A stretch of 64,000 bases of DNA from Flagellimonas hymeniacidonis (GCF_008040165.1 NZ_VRUR01000002.1:1550001-1614000), one strand, 5' to 3'. Numbered from the stretch's first letter, positions 29,276 through 38,059 are shown. Numbers and translations are program-made. The notes: generated by a model not told the origin, from the sequence alone.

Positions 29276-29664
29276 ATAAGATGGTGAATCAGATTCCTAA
29301 GATACTTTTAGCTTGAAACAAGTTTTACTTTTTTATGTCATACGGGACTTTTTTTATTCAAAAAATACTTTCCACAATGTAAACTGCTTAAATTAATCTT
29401 AAAATGAGTTTCCTCTAATGTTACTTATTAAGTAACATAAAATGGCCAATTGAAAGGACTTAAAAAAGTTCCAATAAATGTTCCTTTTACTGGGCTAGTG
29501 AAAGTTAGACCAATTTAACGCAAACCTCATTCAAAATATAACAATGATTAAAATTTGGATTCGTGCCTTAATTCTTGATTATCCTTTCTTATGCCTAAAT
29601 GGTTTTGAGAACAAGTAAGTTTTATTTAAATTAGCAACCATATAGTTGCTAAAATCTTTTTAAG
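29276..29664. promoter_or_regulatory. Intergenic region with two palindromes
   Basis: This 389-bp gap upstream of both the dead hydrolase gene and the AHSA1 gene contains a perfect 19-bp palindrome at 29419-29437 (TGTTACTTA-T-TAAGTAACA). It also holds the ArsR-type operator at 29631-29652. Nothing coding is evident. Confidence 0.6.
29631..29652. promoter_or_regulatory. Putative ArsR operator 1 (inverted repeat TTAGCAAC-6-GTTGCTAA)
   Basis: Perfect 8-bp arms TTAGCAAC/GTTGCTAA with a CATATA centre end 12 bp before the AHSA1 start codon. The GCAAC-6-GTTGC core recurs twice upstream of the DinB operon (31523-31538; 31564-31579 with one mismatch). Only these two promoters in the AHSA1/ArsR/DinB block carry it, so it is the likely binding site of the ArsR protein at 30070-30405. 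Confidence 0.75.
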
Positions 29665-30069
29665 ATGGATACCATAATTAAGAAACACTGGTTAGAAAGT
29701 CCCATTTCACAGGTATGGGATGCCATTTCGATTGCGGAGGAAATTTCCGCTTGGTTCATCAAGGCCGACTTTAAAGCCGAGAAGGGATATAAGTATAAAT
29801 TTACCCACGAACAAACTATTGTTTCAGGCGAAGTCTTAAAAGCAAACCCTGTCTATGAACTGGTATATACTTGGATTGTAGGTGGGACAGATGTGGAAAC
29901 CACGGTAAGCTGGAAGTTGGAAGAACATGACAAAGGAACCCTATTGACCTTGGAACATTCTGGAATCAGCAACTATCCGGGAGATACGGCAGTAATGATG
30001 TTCAATAATTTCAAAGGTGGGTGGGACTCGTGTGTTGAAAATCTTGAAAAATATTTATCCCGAAAATAA
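29665..30069 (+). CDS. SRPBCC/AHSA1-domain protein
   Basis: The 134-aa single START/SRPBCC-like domain protein shows the family's start (I-W-AISIAEEISAWF), the TYTWIVGG-type strand and the C-terminal helix GGWDSCVENLEKYL. In bacteria AHSA1-type proteins very often pair with an ArsR regulator, as here: the next ATG follows its stop directly. A small-molecule-binding or co-chaperone role is usual, but no ligand can be read. Confidence 0.88.
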   Translation: MDTIIKKHWLESPISQVWDAISIAEEISAWFIKADFKAEKGYKYKFTHEQTIVSGEVLKANPVYELVYTWIVGGTDVETTVSWKLEEHDKGTLLTLEHSGISNYPGDTAVMMFNNFKGGWDSCVENLEKYLSRK

Positions 30070-30405
30070 ATGTCCTCGAAAGAAACCATAAATAAAGTCT
30101 TTAAGGCAGTTAGTGATCCCACCCGAAGGGAAGTTTTTCATGTTCTTATGGCAGCAAGTGCTGCTATGTCGATTGCACAGATTACAGAGCATTTTGAAAT
30201 CAGCCGACAAGGAGTGACCAAGCATATAAAATTGTTGGAAGAGGCAGGATTGGTCAAGACCTTCGAAAAAGGGCGAGAGCGTTTTTGTGAATCCAATCCA
30301 ACCCCATTAAATGAAATAAGAAATTGGCTCTTGGTTTATGACAAGTTTTGGGACGATAAAATCAAATCACTGGATAAATTTTTAACGCAAAGACCTAAGA
30401 AATAA
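30070..30405 (+). CDS. ArsR-family HTH transcriptional regulator
   Basis: The 111-aa winged-helix protein has the family opening VSDPTRREVFHVL and the recognition helix ISRQGVTKHIKLLEEAGLV. The cysteine metal-binding box of ArsR/SmtB is absent, so it is not a canonical metal sensor. It is coupled to the AHSA1 gene (adjacent codons). The shared inverted repeats upstream of this operon and of the DinB operon suggest it represses both, including itself. Confidence 0.92.
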   Translation: MSSKETINKVFKAVSDPTRREVFHVLMAASAAMSIAQITEHFEISRQGVTKHIKLLEEAGLVKTFEKGRERFCESNPTPLNEIRNWLLVYDKFWDDKIKSLDKFLTQRPKK

Positions 30406-30436
30406 CATAAGATGTTTTACCTGGTATTGAGTTTAT

Positions 30437-30466
30437 AAAAGGGAGGTCATTTAGAGCCTCCCTTTT
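30437..30466. terminator. Bidirectional terminator between ArsR and DinB genes
   Basis: The stem AAAAGGGAGG/CCTCCCTTTT closes a 10-base loop with A- and T-tracts on both sides. It sits exactly between the convergent ArsR stop (30405) and DinB stop (30472), so it can end transcription from both strands. Confidence 0.85.
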
Positions 30467-30471
30467 ATTTA

Positions 30472-31017
30472 TTAAAACCCCCTAAACTGGATAGGTTTGA
30501 TGCTATTCTGTCGTAAATATGCAATCAATTGGGCCCTATGGTGGGTAATGTGATCCCTCACAAGCATACAGGCCGTATAATAATCTTTGACCACAGGTTC
30601 ATCCAGTGTCCCAAAAATAAAGGTTCTGCCATAGTGCTCTGCTGAAGCATTGCTAAAAAATGAGATAGATTGATCGAACTGTTCTTCTAGAAGTTGGTTT
30701 AGTTCCGATTTTCGCATTTTGCCGGCATAAGAAAATGCTTTTTGAAAATCTTCTTTCCTTGATGATTCTTCATTGCCTTTGAGGTAATAATTTAACAAAA
30801 AATGATTGGTTCCGATCATGTGCTGGACTTGTTCCCTGAAAGTCCTTACCGAATCCGTTGGCTTATAGTCGAATTTTTCCTGGGGCATTAGATTTACCAT
30901 CTCGATGGTATAATCTTTCATATTTTTCATTATTTCCGCCATGCTGGCATTGAAATCTTGGGCCACAATAAATTGAGCCATTAATACTGCTAGAATTAAT
31001 GCTGTTCTTTTTTTCAT
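30472..31017 (-). CDS. Exported DinB-family protein
   Basis: The 181-aa protein has a signal peptide (about 1-19). A four-helix DinB/YfiT fold follows, with metal-ligand histidines in the first helix region (QHMIGTNHFLL) and in the C-terminal DHITHHRAQLIAYLR. DinB proteins are metal-dependent, often thiol S-transferase-like. An exported one is less common. It directly follows a cytoplasmic DinB gene (1-bp gap) under two ArsR-type operators. Confidence 0.88.
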   Translation of the reverse strand: MKKRTALILAVLMAQFIVAQDFNASMAEIMKNMKDYTIEMVNLMPQEKFDYKPTDSVRTFREQVQHMIGTNHFLLNYYLKGNEESSRKEDFQKAFSYAGKMRKSELNQLLEEQFDQSISFFSNASAEHYGRTFIFGTLDEPVVKDYYTACMLVRDHITHHRAQLIAYLRQNSIKPIQFRGF

Positions 31018-31018
31018 T

Positions 31019-31498
31019 TTAGTGAGATTTCATTGCTTCAAGTCCTATAATTTTTCTGGCATAACCCAATTGCCCTAGATGATAAGCTTCATGATACAAG
31101 AAAAAAGATACAATATCGATTAAAGCAGGCTTGTCGGGAGCAGGTTTTGCCTCAAGTTCTGCATCGCTTGTCCCTAAAAGTTTTTCCTTCAGTTCCCTAC
31201 CGGCTTTGGCGAAGCTTTTGGATATTTCATTGATTGTCGGGTAATCTCCGTTTTCAATACTCTTCCAATAAATCTCTCCAAAAGGATTAATGGTCCCGTC
31301 TCCTAGCATGTTTGCTAGCATATACCTGCTATGAAGAATGTGCCCCAGCAACCAATTTGAATGGTTTGAATGTTCTGAGGGACACTTTAAGGCAAGTTCT
31401 TCGGTCAAGTTTTCAAAGGCGTTATCAAAAATTTTACCCTGGAACTCGAACATACTGCTTAATAGTTCTGCTTTGACGCTTGTTTTTTGTTCTATCAT
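31019..31498 (-). CDS. Cytoplasmic DinB-family protein
   Basis: The 159-aa four-helix DinB fold has the metal triad in LGHILHSRYMLA (about residue 50) and YHEAYHLGQLGYA (near residue 135). There is no signal peptide. It is the first gene of the DinB pair. Its start lies 25 bp below the nearest ArsR-type operator, so it should be controlled with the AHSA1/ArsR module. The substrate is unknown; thiol conjugation or detoxification is the common guess for the family. Confidence 0.9.
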   Translation of the reverse strand: MIEQKTSVKAELLSSMFEFQGKIFDNAFENLTEELALKCPSEHSNHSNWLLGHILHSRYMLANMLGDGTINPFGEIYWKSIENGDYPTINEISKSFAKAGRELKEKLLGTSDAELEAKPAPDKPALIDIVSFFLYHEAYHLGQLGYARKIIGLEAMKSH

Positions 31499-31522
31499 TT
31501 CATTTTGGTTTAAATTAATAAT

Positions 31523-31579
31523 GCAACTATATGGTTGCTAATTTAAGCATAAAACCACAAATGGCAACCAAATGGTTGT
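31523..31579. promoter_or_regulatory. Putative ArsR operators 2 and 3 upstream of the DinB pair
   Basis: 31523-31538 reads GCAAC-TATATG-GTTGC. 31564-31579 reads GCAAC-CAAATG-GTTGT, with the same 6-bp spacing. Site 2 is the exact reverse complement of the core of the site before the AHSA1 gene. Two sites 41 bp apart (about four helical turns) suggest cooperative binding over the DinB promoter. Confidence 0.75.
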
Positions 31580-31749
31580 TGTTTAACATTTTGTTAATTG
31601 TCTCTTAAGAAGAAATGTTAGGTTTTGAAGGCTAAAATCACTTTGAAGAATATGCACGAAGTAATGCGAGCTAAGTTTTGTAAAACTACCATTTTGAAGG
31701 ACTTCACTCAGATTTTAGATTCGAACGGTCTGCATAGAATATACTTTAT

Positions 31750-32302
31750 TTATTTTATTACTTCGTATGTTAATTCTACCATTCCATCTTTAAACGCAGT
31801 TGTATCTTTAAGATGTAGTAGTTGTTCTTGACCAATATGGTCAAAAAACAATATTCCATCACCTAGAATAATGGGTATAATTGATATTACTATTTAATCT
31901 GCTAATTTCAGTAGTAGACATTCCTTAGTTAGCAAAGCTCCACCAACCATCCAAATGTTCCTGTGATTTGATTTTAACTGACCATCGATGAGCTTTTTCA
32001 AATCACCAGAGCAGAATTCGACATTTTTCTTGTTGTTTACCAGGTTTCTGTTGGTCAATACATAAACTGGCGTCTCATCATATGGCCAACCAACTTCTAA
32101 TGCATGTTCATAAGTATGTGAACCCATCACATAGCAATCAATGGAATCAAGAAACTCTGAAATATATTCATCGGTCAACATTACACCAAGTTCATAAGTA
32201 TCCGTCGATTTCATCCACGAAACACTTCCCATCGTTCCTAGCTATAAAACCGTCTAGGCTAGAAACCATATATATCGTTACTTTTGATTCCTCTCTCAAC
32301 AT
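31750..32302 (-). pseudogene. Broken dihydrofolate-reductase-like (RibD C-terminal) protein
   Basis: From ATG 32302 the frame reads a DHFR-like N-terminus (VTIYMVSSLDGFIARNDG). A one-base insertion at GGG near 32230 shifts it into the frame SVSWMKSTDTYELG...VMGSHTYEHALEVGWP...NIWMVGGALL. An in-frame TAA at 31894-31896 then cuts the last strand, which resumes as IPIILGDGILFFDHIG and ends at TAA 31750. Two independent lesions make this a pseudogene. Intact relatives are NADPH-dependent reductases of unknown substrate. Confidence 0.8.
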
Positions 32303-32430
32303 TTCAATAAGCTATAATCTAGGAACAAGACTTTTGATCATATATCTGTTCCACCTACTATACGAATTTAATGTTTTTTCAGGCGCATCCAATATTACAA
32401 AATACAGCGCTTTTCCATACCCAATTGAAA

Positions 32431-32480
32431 CAGTTGAGACAGTTGAGACAGTTGAGACAGTTGAGACAGTTGAGACAGTT
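32431..32480. repeat. 9-bp tandem repeat (5.5 copies of CAGTTGAGA)
   Basis: Five perfect CAGTTGAGA units plus CAGTT run from 32431 to 32480. The unit is a multiple of three, so open frames exist on both strands across it (TVS repeats on minus, ETV on plus), but neither is embedded in a recognisable gene. It behaves as a minisatellite in the spacer between the DHFR-like pseudogene and a lipoprotein gene. Confidence 0.9.
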
Positions 32481-32537
32481 AAAAAATGTTCGTTTAATGT
32501 CATTTTAAAACGTCGCACTAAATAATTAATTCCATCC

Positions 32538-33038
32538 TCATTGAATCAATTGGTTCAATTCAGTCATGCTGATTTCTTCATTGTAAATTCCGGCACCTAC
32601 CTGAATATTTAGATTTTTTACAGTCAACACATAGCTTATTTTTCTCAAGGGTTGTCCACCACTTGGCTTTGGCCAGATATATTCTACCCAGACCCCGTTT
32701 GGACTATCGCTTTCCTCACACATTTTCAAACCATACCGAAACCCATTGTAATCGGTATGTTGTTTAATGTCGCCACCTACCTTTTCTGGAAAAGCTGCAT
32801 TTGCCAAGACCTTGTCCTCAGCACAGTTAAATGAAAACACATAGGTATCTTTCCAACTAAATTCAGAATGAGGGTCCCTAAGCACCTCTAATCCCTCCAA
32901 ACCTTTATCTTCTATGAGCCGAGCGGCTTTTCTCACTTTGGCAATTACTTCTGAAGGAGTTGCATCGACCTCTTTTTTGCCGGCACAAGAAATAAGTAAA
33001 ATTAAGCTTGGGAATAGCATTATGTGACTCAGTTTCAT
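32538..33038 (-). CDS. Single-cache-domain-like lipoprotein
   Basis: The 166-aa protein has a lipoprotein signal (lipobox LISC, Cys at 18). The body resembles small periplasmic Cache domains: a helix with VIAKVRKAARLIEDKG, then strands ending GVWVEYIWPKPSGG, RKISYVLTV and VGAGIY. Such stand-alone Cache lipoproteins bind small ligands and may feed a sensor. It is monocistronic and carries the 62-bp promoter element (33130-33191). A two-component kinase/LuxR regulator pair lies 2 kb away. Confidence 0.75.
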   Translation of the reverse strand: MKLSHIMLFPSLILLISCAGKKEVDATPSEVIAKVRKAARLIEDKGLEGLEVLRDPHSEFSWKDTYVFSFNCAEDKVLANAAFPEKVGGDIKQHTDYNGFRYGLKMCEESDSPNGVWVEYIWPKPSGGQPLRKISYVLTVKNLNIQVGAGIYNEEISMTELNQLIQ

Positions 33039-33129
33039 GCTTTATATTTATCGTTAGTATTCATTCAATCCTTTTGCTAATAATTCACTTTTATTTATCA
33101 TGACAATGCAGTGACCATGATTAATTTTT

Positions 33130-33191
33130 CAAAAATAGTCATGTCAAAAAAAGAGGGTGTACCCTTAAATGGTTATATTCTAAATTGGCAG
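33130..33191 (-). promoter_or_regulatory. Shared 62-bp promoter element, copy A
   Basis: Read on the minus strand it begins CTGCCAATTTAGAAT, has CCATTTAAGGGTA in the middle and ends with the Bacteroidota -7 box TATTTTTG (TAnnTTTG). The same layout at exactly the same length occurs at 37493-37554, 38060-38121 and 41056-41117. It drives the Cache-like lipoprotein gene, with an untranslated leader of about 85 bases. Confidence 0.75.
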
Positions 33192-33430
33192 AAAATGGGG
33201 AGGAGAACTTCGATAGTTTTTCAGATCATACTTTGGGCAAATCTGTTACAATGAATTTTGATGAACCATTATGGGTTTCTTTTTATGACCTCCATCTGCA
33301 AATAGGATAAGGTCGAACCGGAGGGCATAACAAATTCCTATTCATAATCTAACTTGTTTTCAAGAATCAGTACCTAGTAGCAGACCCATAGGAAACAAGC
33401 CTAGTCAGCTGTTGAAACCAGTTGTGATTT
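33192..33430. other. Intergenic stretch downstream of the alpha/beta hydrolase gene
   Basis: Beyond promoter element A I see no gene or RNA here. Short degenerate frames are present on both strands. The hydrolase gene ends at 33431 without an obvious hairpin terminator. Confidence 0.4.
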
Positions 33431-34282
33431 TCATTGTGGATTGGATAATTGGATTTCATGTAGCAATACAGGCCAAAGTGATTCTTTCATCTTCTTCTTG
33501 AAAACACCAAAATGTCCAATATTTCCCATTTGGTAATCCCGATTGTGGATATGGAGGCGTTTACGATTCTCAGATCCGTAGCAGTTTGACAAGTACTCTA
33601 CCGCGGCGAGAGGTGCAAAAGTGTCCCGTTCCATACTAATGACCAACAATCTCGCATCTATGTCCTTGTAAAAAAGTTGTTCTGGCGGAACATCGTCTAA
33701 AATATAGTTTGGAAGGGTACACCAATATCTCCATTGAAGGGCCATGTTCTTGGGCAAATTCTCCATCCCCAAAATCTTCTTTCCCGGAAAGTATCCGAAC
33801 ATCCATGTCAAGGAGGGTAGGAGAAAATACCAATAAAACAACATTTTTATCCTCGATAGACCGGGCCAAAACTTCCAATAACCAGATTGGGCTCCGACCA
33901 AGATTATCCGGCTGGCCTTTCTAGAGGTCGGTGCCAAGCCAATAAGTTGCCCACCTATACTATGTCCTAGGATACAGAGCGCTCCATGAGGATTTTCATC
34001 CATCACAAAAGAAAGCACTGCTTCCAAGTCCACACTTCCCCACTCTTGTGCATTTCCCTTCAATTGTGTAATAGGGCCCCTCAATGAATCCCCTATGCCC
34101 ATATAATCAAAAGTAAGTACCCAAATTCCATGCCGAGCCATATATTCTGCGAAGTGGCCATAAAAAGATTGCTTCACTCCCGTTGCTGGTGCAATCACCA
34201 ATATACTATTACTTTTTGGCAGGCCATAACTGGTAACAGCTATGGAATGTCCTGCACTTGTCACTACATCAAAATAAGTCAC
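33431..34282 (-). CDS. Alpha/beta-hydrolase
   Basis: The 283-aa protein lacks a signal peptide. The nucleophile elbow is GHSIGGQ (Ser near residue 109). The N-terminal lid and oxyanion region has HGIWVLTFDYMGIGDS, and the catalytic His is probably in GNIGHFGVF near the end. It resembles predicted hydrolases of the COG4757 type. Esterase or thioesterase activity is likely; the substrate is unknown. It stands alone with no partner genes and no copy of the neighbouring 62-bp promoter element. Confidence 0.85.
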   Translation of the reverse strand: MTYFDVVTSAGHSIAVTSYGLPKSNSILVIAPATGVKQSFYGHFAEYMARHGIWVLTFDYMGIGDSLRGPITQLKGNAQEWGSVDLEAVLSFVMDENPHGALCILGHSIGGQLIGLAPTSRKASRIILVGAQSGYWKFWPGLSRIKMLFYWYFLLPSLTWMFGYFPGKKILGMENLPKNMALQWRYWCTLPNYILDDVPPEQLFYKDIDARLLVISMERDTFAPLAAVEYLSNCYGSENRKRLHIHNRDYQMGNIGHFGVFKKKMKESLWPVLLHEIQLSNPQ

Positions 34283-34941
34283 TTTACAAACTATTTAGTC
34301 AAAAACAATGTAATAATAATTTGCCTAATGCTCTTGCAATCCAATACGCAAATAGAACCCTCCAACTTCTTTTTGGAGCCATCCAGCACTTAAATCATCA
34401 TACTGTCTGGGACATTAATTTTAGAACAGACGATTACAGAAAGTAGCGAAGATTTTAATTAACGTAAACCCGAAATGTCATTGTATCGAAAATCTTTATC
34501 ACAAATACGATCTTGTTTTTGCCCATTTCTTTTATTTCTTGAATTGCTATACGCAAACCCCGGAATAGATCCGAAAAGCAATCATATACAGACGATTCCC
34601 AACCCTTCCTTTACTTTAAGGCTCCGTCAATGACTTCGCCATCGATACCGGCAACGTCAATGGCTTCTGACCTTAGCTTTTTCAACGCTACAAATTCTGG
34701 GTCTTTTTTTAACCTTTGGTAAGCGTCTGTGCTATCGTAATTTACCATATCTGGCTGGCTGAGTTCCTTGCTTTTTTTACGGCAAAAAAGTGGACACGGG
34801 TGGACAAATAATATAACCGAATACCATTCATGGTGTTAATTTAACCATTCAAGTGTATTATATGGAAGTTAATACAGTTTAACAAAACTTAGCATTCATT
34901 ACATCTACCTTTGGGTAGAAATTCCAGAATATAAGTCCATC
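34283..34941. other. 659-bp intergenic region with a short remnant frame and the kinase promoter
   Basis: A 45-codon minus-strand frame (34611-34748; MVNYDSTDAYQRLKKDPEF...) has coding-like composition, and the same frame continues upstream without an ATG, suggesting the 3' end of a lost gene. At 34906-34913 TACCTTTG matches the TAnnTTTG promoter box. It lies in a CTACC/GGTAG inverted repeat (34905-34918) 24 bp before the GTG start of the histidine kinase. Confidence 0.45.
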
Positions 34942-36843
34942 GTGCGCGTACTCATTCCATACTTTTTTTTAGTGATGGCAATGCTACCTCTTCAATCCCA
35001 AGAAAAAGAAGCAATTGATAGTCTTAGAATTACCCTTTCTTTAGTCAAAAATCAAGAAGATGCTGCCACTTTGAATTTAGCCCTTTATAAAAGGTTAATG
35101 GGTGTACATTCCGATTCGGCCCAATTACACCTAGATCGGGCAGTTACATTTACAAAAAAGGACTTGTCTAGCACCTTAACAGGAAAAATAATAGCAGCTC
35201 AAGTTGAGCGGCATTTGATTGCCAATAATTATGACAGTGTCTTCCACTATGTGCATAAAGCCCTAGGAGTAAAAAAACATCTTGGCCCTAAACTTTTAAT
35301 CGATGTTTACTCTATGCAGGGCACTGCACATTATTATAAGAGTGAATATGCCAAAGCCATAGCTGCCCATAGGAGGGCTGAAAAAGTCTGTACTTCCAAT
35401 AATTTGGAAGGAGGAATGGCGAAGGTGTTCAACAATATTGGGATTACCTATATTAAAATGGAGAATTGGCCCAAAGCCAAGGAGTTTATGACCAAATCAT
35501 TTGATCTGTGTAAAAAACATACTATCGAAAGAGGAATGGCATTTACGCTCGGCAACCTTGGCATTATAAACAAGCACCAAGGTGATTTTAAGGAGGCCAT
35601 TGAAGCTTACGAACGTTCCAATAAACTACTTGATAATTTGAATGATGAAAGAGGGATGGCAAGAAATTATGATAATCTTGGTGCACTTTATGAAGAATTA
35701 GGAAATCATTCGTTTGCACAATATTATTATCTCAAAAGTCTGAATGCCGCCCAAGCTATTGGTGATGAATCAACCATGACCAGTGCACTGCACAATCTCG
35801 GAAATCTGTACGCTAAACAGGGAGATTTTGCCCCCTCCATTGCAAACTATGAAAAGAGTTTGGCAATTGCAGAAAAACTTGATAATAGGGATGTTGTACG
35901 CGACAACCATCTGAGGTTGGCCAATGTTTATGAACGTAGTGGTAGCCCTTTACTGGCATTGCAGCACCAAAAGTCATATACAGCATGGAAAGACAGCATC
36001 ATAAATCAAGAGCATCTAAAGGATATAAGTGAACTGGAAATCAAATATGAATCTGAGAAAAAGGAAAATGATATTTTGTTGCTTTCCCAACAAAAGTTAC
36101 GCACTGATGCCAAGTTGGCCCAGCAAAGAGCAAGAATCAGACGACTATCGTATGGGCTCTTAGGAGTCACTATAATTCTTGGAGCAGGCATTATGATCAT
36201 TATGCAATACCATAAAAATCGTAAGCAGCGACAGTTAATAGAGACCATCGCCGAAACTCAAATTGCCGAGAGACATCGCATTGCCAGAGATCTTCATGAC
36301 AGCATTGGTGGTTCTTTGGCCCTGGCCAAGAATACACTGCAATGCGTTAGTGAAAATCAGGATGAAAAGAACAAAAACATTCAAGATTCCATTCAAGCAC
36401 TTTCACAAACCGCAAATGACGTACGCCGGATAGCACACAACTTAATGCCGGGCGAATTGGTCAAGTTTGGATTAGTGCCAGCAATTCATACCACTCTTGA
36501 GGGTCTAAAAAAAACCTCATTGGAAGCTGACCTCTACACGTTCAATATGGAAGAACGCATAAATCCCAACAAAGAGATACATTTATTCAGGATTATTCAG
36601 GAGGCCGTTCAAAATGTGATCAAACACGCCCAAGCCGATCAATTGAATATCTCTTTGAACAAACATCGAAAGTATCTAAGTTTAATGGTTGAGGACAATG
36701 GTATAGGAATGGATAGTGACAAAACACGTTCGGGCATGGGCATTGAAAATATAAAATCAAGGGTATCCCAACTTAAAGGAACTTTGAATATTGATTCTGT
36801 TACTGGGAGGGGCACCATAATAAGTATTCAAATACCGATGTAA
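34942..36843 (+). CDS. TPR-containing sensor histidine kinase (HisKA_3 / NarL type)
   Basis: The 633-aa protein starts at GTG. It has a signal/anchor N-terminus, periplasmic TPR repeats (about 60-345), a coil, one membrane helix (about 400-420) and a dimerisation/phosphoacceptor motif ERHRIARDLHDSIGGSLA. A HATPase domain follows (FRIIQEAVQNVIKHA; VEDNGIGM). This is the Bacteroidota design in which external TPRs sense. The LuxR-type regulator starts 1 bp after its stop codon. Neighbouring small secreted and lipoprotein genes share a promoter element and are plausible targets. Confidence 0.94.
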   Translation: MRVLIPYFFLVMAMLPLQSQEKEAIDSLRITLSLVKNQEDAATLNLALYKRLMGVHSDSAQLHLDRAVTFTKKDLSSTLTGKIIAAQVERHLIANNYDSVFHYVHKALGVKKHLGPKLLIDVYSMQGTAHYYKSEYAKAIAAHRRAEKVCTSNNLEGGMAKVFNNIGITYIKMENWPKAKEFMTKSFDLCKKHTIERGMAFTLGNLGIINKHQGDFKEAIEAYERSNKLLDNLNDERGMARNYDNLGALYEELGNHSFAQYYYLKSLNAAQAIGDESTMTSALHNLGNLYAKQGDFAPSIANYEKSLAIAEKLDNRDVVRDNHLRLANVYERSGSPLLALQHQKSYTAWKDSIINQEHLKDISELEIKYESEKKENDILLLSQQKLRTDAKLAQQRARIRRLSYGLLGVTIILGAGIMIIMQYHKNRKQRQLIETIAETQIAERHRIARDLHDSIGGSLALAKNTLQCVSENQDEKNKNIQDSIQALSQTANDVRRIAHNLMPGELVKFGLVPAIHTTLEGLKKTSLEADLYTFNMEERINPNKEIHLFRIIQEAVQNVIKHAQADQLNISLNKHRKYLSLMVEDNGIGMDSDKTRSGMGIENIKSRVSQLKGTLNIDSVTGRGTIISIQIPM

Positions 36844-36844
36844 T

Positions 36845-37468
36845 ATGATACGAGTTGCGCTTGCAGATGACCATACCATGTTTAGGGAAGGATTGGTTTC
36901 CTTATTGTCACAGGGCAATCATGTCGCTGTTGTTGCCCAAGCCAATAATGGTAAGGAGCTCTTAGACCTGCTTTTGGATACACCTGCCGATGTTCTGATT
37001 TTGGACATCGAAATGCCAGAGATGGATGGATTCGATACCATACAGAAAATAAAAGAGCTATCCATCGATTTGAAAATACTTGTTTTAACGATGCATTCCA
37101 CACCGCAGTTCATCAAAAATATTTTCAAGGCTGGAGCTGATGGTTATCTCCCAAAGGATGTAGGGAAAACCACCTTGTTGGAAGCCATTGATAGGGTACA
37201 TCAAACTGGTAGCTACCATTCACCTGAAACTATGAAAATTGTGATGGATAATCTTAAAGAAGGTACAATTTCAACAGGAATATCACCTAGGGAAAAGGAG
37301 ATTATAAGACTCATAGCCGATGGGTATACCACTCAAGAAATCGCCGAAAAATTATATCTGAGCAAACACACGGTTGAATCGCATCGCAAAAACATTCTAC
37401 TCAAATTGGGCTTGAAGAATTCTGCTGGATTGGTGAAATATGCCATTCATAGAGGACTAATCTATTAA
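36845..37468 (+). CDS. LuxR/NarL-family response regulator
   Basis: The 207-aa protein has a receiver (ADDHTMFREG acidic pair; phospho-Asp in LILDIEMPEMDG; Lys in YLPKDVG) and a C-terminal LuxR HTH (ISPREKEIIRLIADGYTTQE; LYLSKHTVESHRKNIL). It is the partner of the kinase immediately upstream. NarL-type dimers bind short inverted or direct repeats. The 62-bp element found before four genes on both sides of this operon is a good candidate target, but that link is inferred from position. Confidence 0.94.
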   Translation: MIRVALADDHTMFREGLVSLLSQGNHVAVVAQANNGKELLDLLLDTPADVLILDIEMPEMDGFDTIQKIKELSIDLKILVLTMHSTPQFIKNIFKAGADGYLPKDVGKTTLLEAIDRVHQTGSYHSPETMKIVMDNLKEGTISTGISPREKEIIRLIADGYTTQEIAEKLYLSKHTVESHRKNILLKLGLKNSAGLVKYAIHRGLIY

Positions 37469-37492
37469 TAGCAGAATTTGCCTACCTATTTA

Positions 37493-37554
37493 CCGCCAGT
37501 TGATAATTTGGCTATTTCGGGTTAGAGCACTCATTTTAGGCCTGACTAATTTTG
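37493..37554 (+). promoter_or_regulatory. Shared 62-bp promoter element, copy C
   Basis: It starts CCGCCAGTTGATAATTTGGC, has CTATTTCGGGTTA centrally and ends in the -7 box TAATTTTG (37547-37554). It matches copy B over its first 20 bases with only two or three changes. The start codon at 37569 lies 14 bases after the box, giving a very short leader. Confidence 0.75.
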
Positions 37555-37568
37555 TATTAAAATTAATC

Positions 37569-38009
37569 ATGGTATTTTTCAAAAGAAAACTTTTTATTGT
37601 TATGATCCTACTTTCCGCTGCAACTTATGCCCAAGCGGAAAATGAACGGAACACTGATTTAGTTGGACAGCTTTCCGAGACCTATCGTTCTGCTGTGCTA
37701 GAAGAAAACACCGATGCACTTATCAATATGCTACACCCGGAGGTGATGTTTCATCCACCATCGGGGGGGGCGTTCTCAGGAAAGGATATCGTAGGGAAAT
37801 TAATCATATCCTTCTTGGATAAGAACGATGTAACGTCCTGGAAGGTAAATATCGATAAACGGGCAAATCTTGGTAATAGTTTAGTGGAATTTGGGAACTT
37901 CGAAATCGTTGAAAATGGTGAAACCACCAGTAAGCGAAAATATATCAATATCTGGTCTACGTATAAGGGGGAATACAAGCTATTCTTTCGGGGATGGTCT
38001 CCTCTATGA
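37569..38009 (+). CDS. Secreted SnoaL/NTF2-like protein
   Basis: The 146-aa protein has a signal peptide (about 1-23, ending TYAQA). An NTF2-fold domain follows (TYRSAVLEENTDALINML, then PSGGAFSGKDIVGKLI). The open frame could begin at a TTG at 37500, but that would place the start inside promoter element C. ATG 37569 gives a clean signal peptide. Function is unknown; NTF2-like exported proteins often bind small molecules or act as subunits. It is the first gene after the LuxR regulator on the same strand but has its own promoter element. Confidence 0.75.
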   Translation: MVFFKRKLFIVMILLSAATYAQAENERNTDLVGQLSETYRSAVLEENTDALINMLHPEVMFHPPSGGAFSGKDIVGKLIISFLDKNDVTSWKVNIDKRANLGNSLVEFGNFEIVENGETTSKRKYINIWSTYKGEYKLFFRGWSPL

Positions 38010-38059
38010 CACTGTCCCGATTTAACCTCTATAAAAATAATAGTTCTCTTACCTGTTTT

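Noticed and set aside
32431-32480. Possible CRISPR-like repeat array
   Set aside because: The 9-bp units are directly adjacent with no spacers and no cas genes are nearby. It is a minisatellite.
32312-32518. 68-codon minus-strand frame spanning the 9-bp repeat
   Set aside because: Most of it is repeat-derived TVS residues and the rest matches no family I recognise.
37500-37568. N-terminal extension of the SnoaL-like secreted protein
   Set aside because: It would start at TTG inside the promoter element. ATG 37569 gives a normal signal peptide.
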